Source of the DNA: Clostridiales bacterium UBA1248
GTDB taxonomy: Bacteria; Bacillota; Clostridia; Oscillospirales; CAG-272
Direction: 5' to 3'
DNA length: 13,046 bases
Assembly (NCBI GenBank): GCA_002308615.1
Contig: DBWC01000109.1
Coordinates: 1,346-14,391 of the forward strand
The position numbers and the translations under genes were made by a program. The notes beneath the pieces were generated by a model. That model saw only the letters and a list, made by a program, of their open reading frames with translations. It did not search any database and was not told where the DNA came from. Of this stretch, positions 8,165 to 13,046 are shown piece by piece (positions within the stretch are counted from its first letter, which is position 1; the number at the start of each line of letters is the position of its first letter).

Positions 8165-8218
8165 TTGCCTTCTCCTGTAGGGAAAGGCAACGGTGGGAGC
8201 AATCTCCCCCGCCCTACC
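8165..8218. repeat. Second hairpin block abutting the palindromic element
   Basis: Directly after the large palindrome, TTGCCTT (8165-8171) pairs with AAGGCAA (8184-8190), and GGGAG (8195-8199) pairs with CTCCC (8204-8208) over the loop CAAT. Alternatively GTAGGG (8177-8182) can pair with CCCTAC (8212-8217), enclosing the second stem. It may be part of the same repeat or a second element inserted beside it. Beyond it, 8219-8280 is AT-rich sequence in which I see nothing before the rbfA promoter. Confidence 0.5.
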
Positions 8219-8280
8219 AATTCTATACTCTAACATCGCACACCCCGGAAAAAATAGCCGCATTATTTTAAATCAAAAAC

Positions 8281-8309
8281 TTGACATATAATATTATTTA
8301 TGATATAAT
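8281..8309 (+). promoter_or_regulatory. Perfect-consensus extended sigma-A promoter for the rbfA operon
   Basis: TTGACA at 8281-8286, exactly 17 bp of spacer, and TATAAT at 8304-8309, with TGA immediately before the -10 (the TGn extension). All twelve hexamer bases match consensus. Transcription should begin near 8316, giving a leader of about 25 nt. The spacer begins with a second TATAAT (8287-8292), so the run ATATAATAT occurs twice, 17 bp apart. Confidence 0.92.
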
Positions 8310-8340
8310 ATACAGGATTCAATATAGAAAAGGTAATTTT

Positions 8341-8754
8341 ATGGCAAAATACAGATTACAAAGAATTAACGACGAGATAGTAAAGGAAATGACGCGCATA
8401 CTGCGCGGAGTGAAAGATCCGCGCGTTACGTCATATATGACGGTCGTGACCGGCTGCGATATTTCCCCGGATCTCAAATACGCGAAGATCTTTTATTCCT
8501 TCCTCGATCCCGCGACGCCGGAGGATTCGGCAGAGATAAGAAGCGAGATCAAAGACGGTCTTGTTTCGGCGCACGGATATATAAGGCGCGAGCTGGCGGC
8601 AAGCCTTAATCTGCGCGTGACGCCGGAGCTTACTTTCATAGCCGACACGTCCGCGGAATACGGCTGTCACGTTGACGAGGTGCTCCGTCAGATCAAAGCG
8701 GAAGACGAGGCGAGAGCCGCGCAGGCAAAAACAAATGAAAATAACGATAAATAA
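8341..8754 (+). CDS. rbfA: 30S ribosome-binding factor A
   Basis: RbfA is a small KH-type RNA-binding protein that docks on the 30S subunit and helps late 16S rRNA 5'-end maturation, mainly under cold or rapid-growth demand. The 137-residue product opens MAKYRLQRINDEIVKEMTRIL. It has the family landmarks VKDPRV (24-29) and the helix-turn segment SAHGYIRRELAASLNLRVTP, where the family's AxG kink sits, followed by ELTFIAD. The tail is charged and probably disordered. The ATG at 8341 is the start: an in-frame TTG at 8281 is the first base of the promoter -35 box and cannot be translated. AAGG at 8330-8333 gives a modest ribosome binding site 7 nt ahead. The gene is first in an operon driven by the strong promoter at 8281-8309, and its last 20 bases overlap the next gene. 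Confidence 0.95.
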   Translation: MAKYRLQRINDEIVKEMTRILRGVKDPRVTSYMTVVTGCDISPDLKYAKIFYSFLDPATPEDSAEIRSEIKDGLVSAHGYIRRELAASLNLRVTPELTFIADTSAEYGCHVDEVLRQIKAEDEARAAQAKTNENNDK

Positions 8755-9700
8755 GCTTTTTAAACTTCTGTGCGATAACGATAACTATCTTATATTGACG
8801 CACAGACATCCGGACTGCGATACGTTAGGCTCCGCCATGGCGCTTTCAAATCTGCTCCGATCTTTAGGCAAGACCGTTTACGCCGTATGCCCGGATAAGA
8901 TCACCGAAAAGCAGAAACGGCTGATGGACGGATACGGCTTTGAAGACACGGGCGCACCGTACGAGCATATAATAACGGTCGACGTCGCGTCGGTAAAACT
9001 GCTTGGCAAATACGAAGATCTTGCAAACGACATATTCATAAAGATAGATCATCATCTTAACCGCGAGGATTTCGGCAGATATTCGTACGTAGAAGACGAT
9101 TACGCATCCTGCGCCGAGATAATACTCGATATCTGCGAGTATTTTGAAAAAGCCGGGAAATATACTCTTACAAAGGATGCCGCTTCATATATTTACTGCG
9201 GAATATCGTCGGATACCGGCGGCTTCATTTACTCAAACACGAAGCCCGAAACGCATATAAGAGCCGCGAGGCTTCTTTCCTGCGGCGTGCCGGCGTCGTA
9301 TATCGACGAAGAGCTGCACATAATAAAAACTCCGGACAGGATAAAAGCGGAGGGCTACGCTTTATCCAATATGCAGTACGACCTAAACGGCAAGATCGCA
9401 TCCGTCAGCATCAGCATGAAAACGAGAAACGAGCTTTCCGTAACCGAGGAGGACATAGCGGATATAGTCGACATACCGCGCTCCGTCGACGGAGTGGACA
9501 CGGCTTTTTCGGTCAAGGAAGAGGTTGACGGATCGTTTCGCGTTTCCCTGCGCTCCGGCATAACGGACGTAGCCGCGATCGCCTCTGCTTTCGGCGGCGG
9601 CGGACATATGCGCGCGGCGGGCTGCACGCTGTACGCGGGCAGCATTGACGAGGCGCGCGAAGCGATAGTCAAAGAATGCAAAAAACACATCAAATCGTAA
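8735..9700 (+). CDS. nrnA: DHH/DHHA1-family phosphoesterase, NrnA-like oligoribonuclease / pAp phosphatase
   Basis: NrnA-type enzymes are manganese-dependent; they degrade very short oligoribonucleotides and dephosphorylate pAp, doing the job of Orn and CysQ where these are absent. The 321-residue protein has the DHH metal-binding set in order: HRHPDCDTLGS (23-33; His23, Asp27, Asp29), VDVAS (Asp83), DHH (105-107) and SSDTGGF (Asp160). A linker and a C-terminal DHHA1 substrate-binding domain follow, ending in GGGGHMRAAG (287-296, His291). The length is typical (about 310-330). The start at 8735 (MKITINKL) fits the family N-terminus; the longer frame from 8672 would add 21 basic residues encoded inside rbfA. 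The 20-bp overlap with rbfA and the AGG at 8723-8725 suggest translational coupling. A related activity such as c-di-AMP/pApA hydrolysis is possible, because family members differ in substrate range. The symbol is given by family. Confidence 0.88.
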   Translation: MKITINKLFKLLCDNDNYLILTHRHPDCDTLGSAMALSNLLRSLGKTVYAVCPDKITEKQKRLMDGYGFEDTGAPYEHIITVDVASVKLLGKYEDLANDIFIKIDHHLNREDFGRYSYVEDDYASCAEIILDICEYFEKAGKYTLTKDAASYIYCGISSDTGGFIYSNTKPETHIRAARLLSCGVPASYIDEELHIIKTPDRIKAEGYALSNMQYDLNGKIASVSISMKTRNELSVTEEDIADIVDIPRSVDGVDTAFSVKEEVDGSFRVSLRSGITDVAAIASAFGGGGHMRAAGCTLYAGSIDEAREAIVKECKKHIKS

Positions 9701-9707
9701 AGGAATG
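9699..9707 (+). promoter_or_regulatory. Abnormally close ribosome binding site of mnmG
   Basis: AAAGGA at 9699-9704 overlaps the upstream stop TAA and directly touches the ATG at 9705-9707, leaving no spacer where 5-9 nt is usual. No other ATG, GTG or TTG is available between the in-frame stop at 9666-9668 and this codon, and the conserved FAD-binding segment begins only about 15 residues later. Initiation probably depends on ribosomes finishing the preceding gene 4 bp upstream. Confidence 0.5.
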
Positions 9708-11591
9708 ATAAAAACGGAAAACAAACCGACGTTTCCGCTCGGCTCCTGCGACGTCGCCGTTATCGGCGCCGGACACGCGGGCATAGAAGCGGCGCTCGCG
9801 TCCGCGCGTTTAGGTCTGAGCACCATACTGTTCACGATGAACCTCGATTCAGTCGCGAATATGCCCTGCAATCCGTCGGTCGGCGGCACGGGCAAAGGCC
9901 ATCTCGTCTTTGAGATAGACGCGCTGGGCGGTCAAATGGGACGGTCCGCCGATCTCGTAACGCTTCAGAACAGGATGCTCAACTCCGGCAAGGGCCCGGC
10001 GGTACATTCAAAGCGCATACAGGCGGACAGAGCTAAATATCATATAATCATGAAGCAAACGCTTGAAAAAGAGCCGAATCTGCGGCTTTATCAGGCGGAA
10101 ATTACGGATATACTCACGGAAAACGGTGCGGTATGCGGCGTCGTCACGGCGCTGAACGCGGTGTTTACATGCAAAGCCGCCGTTATATGCTCCGGCACGT
10201 ATCTGAACGGCAGAGTGGTGGTCGGAGAAAGCGCTTATCCGTCCGGTCCCGACGGACTTTTACCGGCGAACAGCCTGACGGCAAGCCTTTTGAAGCTCGG
10301 CGTAAAGCTTATGAGATTCAAGACCGGAACACCGCCGAGAGTGCTCAGATCGAGCGTCGATCTGTCCGTGCTTGAAGAACAGCGCGGAGACTGCGACGTG
10401 CCGTTCTCCTCTCTTACGTCAAAAGACGAGCTTGCGTCGCGCCCCGACGTGCCGTGCTACATAGTTTACACGAACGCGAAAACGCATGAGATAATAAGAG
10501 CAAATTTGCACCGCTCGCCGCTTTTCAGCGGAGTTATTGAGGGTGTGGGACCGAGATACTGTCCGAGTATCGAAGACAAGGTCGTGCGCTTCTCCGAAAA
10601 GGAGCGCCACCAGCTTTTCGTCGAGCCGTTAGGCGAGGACACGGAGGAATTATACATCCAGGGCTTTTCCTCTTCTCTTCCCGCTGACGTTCAGGAGGAA
10701 ATGCTGCACACGCTGCCCGGCTTTGAGCACGCGGTGATAATGCGCCACGCTTACGCTATCGAATACGACTGCATCGATCCCACGCAGCTTGAACATACGC
10801 TTGAATTCAAGAACATAAAAGGTCTTTACGGCGCCGGTCAGTTCAACGGCACCTCCGGCTACGAGGAGGCGGCGGCGCAGGGACTTATAGCGGGCATAAA
10901 CGCCGCGCTGAAGCTGAAAGGCAGAGATCAGATAACGCTCTCCCGCTCAGACGGCTACATCGGTTTTCTGATAGACGATTTAGTGACAAAGGGCACGAAC
11001 GAGCCGTATCGCGTCATGACGTCAAGAAGCGAATACAGACTGCTGTTGCGTCAGGACAACGCAGATCTGCGTCTTACTCCGCTCGGTCACGAAATAGGGC
11101 TTATAAGCGAGCAAAGATACGAAAAATATCTGCAAAAGCAAAAGAAGATAAACGAAGAGATAGAGCGCGCGGAGGCGACGACGATAAAGATGAGCGACGA
11201 GCTGAACGCCGTGCTGCAGGCTGCGGGAACGTCCGCGGTGGACGAGGGGACGAAGCTTGCGGAGCTGCTGCGCCGCCCTCAGCTCAATTATGAGATATTA
11301 AAGCCGTTCGATCCGACGCAGCCGGAGGATAAGGCGGTGCTTACCGAAGCGCAGATACGCATAAAATACGACGGCTACATAAAAAAGCAGTTAGCCGCCG
11401 CGGAGCGCAGCAAACGTCTTGAGGGCATGCGCATACCTGACGATATCGATTACGGCAAAATCGAAGGTCTGCGGCTCGAGGCGCGCGCAAAGCTTGCCGC
11501 GCAGCGTCCGAAAAACATAGGCGAGGCGTCGCGCATATCCGGCGTATCGCCCGCGGACATATCCGTTCTGCTCATCAGGTTAGGCGAATAA
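9705..11591 (+). CDS. mnmG: tRNA uridine-5-carboxymethylaminomethyl modification enzyme, FAD subunit
   Basis: MnmG (GidA) joins MnmE to install the aminomethyl-type group on the wobble U34 of certain tRNAs, using FAD, NADH and a folate one-carbon donor; this secures correct reading of purine-ending codons. The 628-residue product has the family's length (628-629). Visible landmarks are the Rossmann GAGHAG (21-26), MPCNPSVGGTGKGH with Cys55, RFKTGTPPRV, the second signature RYCPSIEDK with Cys286 (the two conserved cysteines), GLYGAGQFNGTSGYEEA near the FAD, and TSRSEYRLLLRQDNADLRL leading into the helical C-terminal domain that contacts tRNA and MnmE. It is intact. The start lies 4 bp after the NrnA-like gene. 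mnmE and rsmG, its frequent neighbours in other bacteria, are not adjacent here. No clear terminator follows in the 85-nt gap. Confidence 0.97.
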   Translation: MIKTENKPTFPLGSCDVAVIGAGHAGIEAALASARLGLSTILFTMNLDSVANMPCNPSVGGTGKGHLVFEIDALGGQMGRSADLVTLQNRMLNSGKGPAVHSKRIQADRAKYHIIMKQTLEKEPNLRLYQAEITDILTENGAVCGVVTALNAVFTCKAAVICSGTYLNGRVVVGESAYPSGPDGLLPANSLTASLLKLGVKLMRFKTGTPPRVLRSSVDLSVLEEQRGDCDVPFSSLTSKDELASRPDVPCYIVYTNAKTHEIIRANLHRSPLFSGVIEGVGPRYCPSIEDKVVRFSEKERHQLFVEPLGEDTEELYIQGFSSSLPADVQEEMLHTLPGFEHAVIMRHAYAIEYDCIDPTQLEHTLEFKNIKGLYGAGQFNGTSGYEEAAAQGLIAGINAALKLKGRDQITLSRSDGYIGFLIDDLVTKGTNEPYRVMTSRSEYRLLLRQDNADLRLTPLGHEIGLISEQRYEKYLQKQKKINEEIERAEATTIKMSDELNAVLQAAGTSAVDEGTKLAELLRRPQLNYEILKPFDPTQPEDKAVLTEAQIRIKYDGYIKKQLAAAERSKRLEGMRIPDDIDYGKIEGLRLEARAKLAAQRPKNIGEASRISGVSPADISVLLIRLGE

Positions 11592-11616
11592 TTTACACAC
11601 TTGTCAATTGTTTTTA

Positions 11617-11645
11617 TTGATTTTCAATAAATATACGTATATAAT
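11617..11645 (+). promoter_or_regulatory. Sigma-A-like promoter of the transketolase operon
   Basis: TTGATT (11617-11622, 4 of 6 matches) is 17 bp from a perfect TATAAT (11640-11645). Transcription should start near 11652, leaving a leader of about 25 nt that carries a strong AAAAGGAG (11663-11670). The gap 11592-11676 is AT-rich and otherwise shows only weak short A/T stems, so read-through from mnmG is also possible. Confidence 0.75.
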
Positions 11646-11676
11646 GGTGTTCGGAAAAACACAAAAGGAGTTGTTT

Positions 11677-12519
11677 ATGAATTCATCACAGAGAAAATCA
11701 CTTAAAAAGCTTGCCGCGAACGTCCGCATGGACATTCTGACGGAGGTATATTCAGCAAATTCGGGACATCCGGGCGGCTCTTTATCGATAGCCGACGTAT
11801 TATCCTATCTTTACAAATACGTTTTGAACGTCGATCCGAAGAATCCGGACGATCCCGACCGCGACCGCTTTGTTCTTTCAAAAGGCCACACCGCTCCGGC
11901 GCTTTACGCGATACTTGCGGAGCGCGGCTTCATACCGAAGGACGAGTTAAAGAAATTCCGCAGCATAGACAGCTATCTGCAGGGACATCCGGATATGAAG
12001 CACACGCCCGGCTGTGATATGACGTCAGGCTCGCTCGGCCTCGGTTTGTCTGCCGCCGCCGGAATGGCGCTCGGCGCAAAGCACCAGGGCAAGAGCTTCA
12101 AGGTCTACGCCGTATGCGGCGACGGAGAGCTTGCGGAAGGTCAGATCTGGGAGGCGGCGATGTTCTCCGCCCACTACAAACTCGATAATCTCTGCGTATT
12201 CATAGACTGGAACGGACTGCAGATAGACGGCAGGATAGTAGACGTTATGAACTCAACGCCGATAGACGAAAAATTCGCGGCTTTCGGCTGGCACGTACAG
12301 GTAATAGACGGTCACGATTTTGACCAGATAGAACGCGCGGTGAACGAGGCGTCGCACATAGTGGGCGTTCCGTCCGTGATCATAATGAAGACGACGAAGG
12401 GCAAGGGCGTGTCATACATGGAAAACCAGGTAAGCTGGCACGGAGCCGCGCCCAACGAGGAACAGTATAACCAGGGCATGGCGGAGCTCAAAGCCGCCGT
12501 CGCAGCGCTTGATAAATAA
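11677..12519 (+). CDS. Transketolase, N-terminal (TPP pyrophosphate-binding) subunit
   Basis: In split transketolases this half binds the diphosphate end of thiamine pyrophosphate and works with the C-terminal half to move two-carbon units between sugar phosphates in the non-oxidative pentose phosphate pathway. The 280-residue product carries SGHPGGSLS (29-37, His31), FVLSKGHTAPALYA, SGSLGLGLSAAAGMALG, and the TPP/metal motif GDGELAEG (from 148) closing with DWN (177-179). It ends in TTKGKGVSYMEN and a short C-terminal helix, which is normal for the N-terminal half. The start is the ATG at 11677 (MNSSQRKSL), 6 nt after AAAAGGAG; an in-frame upstream ATG at 11608 would put 23 residues across the promoter and is rejected. 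The partner subunit begins 12 bp after the stop. The gene could serve a related ketose transfer, but transketolase is the simplest reading. Confidence 0.94.
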   Translation: MNSSQRKSLKKLAANVRMDILTEVYSANSGHPGGSLSIADVLSYLYKYVLNVDPKNPDDPDRDRFVLSKGHTAPALYAILAERGFIPKDELKKFRSIDSYLQGHPDMKHTPGCDMTSGSLGLGLSAAAGMALGAKHQGKSFKVYAVCGDGELAEGQIWEAAMFSAHYKLDNLCVFIDWNGLQIDGRIVDVMNSTPIDEKFAAFGWHVQVIDGHDFDQIERAVNEASHIVGVPSVIIMKTTKGKGVSYMENQVSWHGAAPNEEQYNQGMAELKAAVAALDK

Positions 12520-12531
12520 GGAGATACGGCG

Positions 12532-13046
12532 ATGAGTGATAAGAAAGCAACAAGAGAAGCATACGGAGAAGCGCTTGCCGAATTCGGCGCTAAATATGAA
12601 AAGCTGGTAGTTCTTGACGCGGACCTCGCCGGAGCCACAAAGACGGCGACGTTCAAAAAGGCGTTTCCGAACAGGCACTTTGACTGCGGCATAGCCGAGG
12701 GCAACATGGTATCGGTAGCCGCGGGTCTTTCCACGACCGGGCTTATCCCGTTTGCATCGTCGTTTGCGATGTTTTTGGCGGGACGCGCGTTTGAGCCGAT
12801 AAGAAACTCCATAGGTTATCCGCATTTAAACGTAAAACTGGGCGCGACTCACGGCGGTATAACCGTCGGCGAGGACGGCGCGACGCATCAGTGTCTTGAA
12901 GATTTCTCGGTAATGCGCACCATTCCGGGAATGACGGTCATCTGCCCCGCGGACGCGACTGAGACAAGAGCCGCGGTAGAGGCGGCGATTAATTACGTAG
13001 GTCCGGTATATCTGCGTTTCGGACGCGCCGCGACGCCGATACTGTT
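12532..13046 (+). CDS. Transketolase, C-terminal subunit (3' end outside window)
   Basis: This frame runs open from the ATG at 12532 to the window end, giving 171 residues of a protein normally near 310. It starts MSDKKATREAYGEALAE. The pyrimidine-binding domain is visible: VVLDADLAGATKT (26-38), CGIAEGNMV (52-60) with Glu56 as the catalytic glutamate that activates the TPP aminopyrimidine ring, then PFASSFAMFLAGRAFE, and THGGITVGEDGATHQ (106-120) with the conserved histidines at 107 and 119. VYLRFGRAATPIL is the last visible part; the C-terminal transketolase domain would lie beyond the edge. AAGGAG (12518-12523) overlaps the upstream stop and is 8 nt from the ATG. The 12-bp spacing implies that both halves are made together. 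A 1-deoxyxylulose-5-phosphate synthase is unlikely, because that enzyme is a single chain of about 620 residues. Confidence 0.93.
   Translation, partial: MSDKKATREAYGEALAEFGAKYEKLVVLDADLAGATKTATFKKAFPNRHFDCGIAEGNMVSVAAGLSTTGLIPFASSFAMFLAGRAFEPIRNSIGYPHLNVKLGATHGGITVGEDGATHQCLEDFSVMRTIPGMTVICPADATETRAAVEAAINYVGPVYLRFGRAATPIL

Noticed and set aside
8041..8218. A riboswitch or structured 5' leader controlling rbfA
   Set aside because: The only convincing rbfA promoter starts at 8281, downstream of this structure, so the structure would not be in the rbfA message. No known riboswitch core was recognised.
8281..8340. Longer rbfA starting at the TTG at 8281 (20 extra residues)
   Set aside because: That codon is the beginning of the -35 box and lies upstream of the expected transcript start; the family N-terminus begins at the ATG at 8341, which has a ribosome binding sequence.
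8672..8734. Longer NrnA-like protein starting at 8672
   Set aside because: The extra 21 residues are Arg/Lys-rich out-of-frame rbfA coding sequence and precede the normal family N-terminus at 8735.
11592..11630. Intrinsic terminator after mnmG
   Set aside because: Only weak A/T stems such as ATTGA (11616-11620) with TCAAT (11624-11628) are present, without a GC-rich stem or a following T run.
11608..11676. Longer transketolase N-subunit starting at 11608
   Set aside because: The added residues span the promoter boxes, and the ATG at 11677 has a well-spaced AAAAGGAG.

Overview
The window looks like a chromosomal segment from an anaerobic Clostridia-type Firmicute, probably an uncultured gut lineage. 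The reasons are an AddAB-type (not RecBCD) recombination nuclease, a transketolase split into two subunits, AGGAG-type ribosome binding sites, sigma-A-like promoters, and palindromic intergenic elements rich in CTCCCTC/GAGGGAG. No finer taxonomy can be supported without a search. Nearly all of the coding sequence is housekeeping. There is no rRNA, tRNA, CRISPR array, transposase or phage gene.

Layout. (1) 1-7267, plus strand: the 3' end of a gene resembling a large DEAD/DEAH-box helicase, then addB (4-bp ATGA overlap) and addA (2-bp gap). This is one tightly packed DNA-repair operon, in which AddA and AddB form the helicase-nuclease that resects double-strand ends for RecA. (2) 7268-7472: a non-coding stretch holding a cluster of short GC-rich hairpins and then two back-to-back, strand-specific intrinsic terminators, one for addA and one for the convergent gene. 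(3) 7473-7982, minus strand: a single SLOG-fold (DUF1273/YpsA-like) protein whose promoter lies so close to the start codon that the mRNA should have almost no leader. (4) 7983-8340: an intergenic region with a roughly 120-bp palindromic element, a second hairpin block, and a perfect-consensus sigma-A promoter (TTGACA, 17 bp, TGA-TATAAT) driving the next operon.

(5) 8341-11591, plus strand: rbfA (30S maturation), a DHH/DHHA1 phosphoesterase of the NrnA type (20-bp overlap with rbfA), and mnmG (tRNA wobble-uridine modification) 4 bp further on. This reads as a translation/RNA-metabolism operon. The rbfA-nrnA pair normally sits between infB and truB in Firmicutes; here it has its own promoter and is joined to mnmG. 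(6) 11592-11676: an AT-rich gap with a promoter, then 11677 to the window end: the two half-genes of a split transketolase (N-terminal TPP-binding subunit, then the C-terminal subunit cut off by the window edge), for the non-oxidative pentose phosphate pathway.

I see no convincing undescribed multi-gene system. The parts most worth a second look are non-coding: the palindromic element at 8041-8160 with mutually exclusive pairings, the hairpin cluster behind addA, and the near-leaderless SLOG gene.
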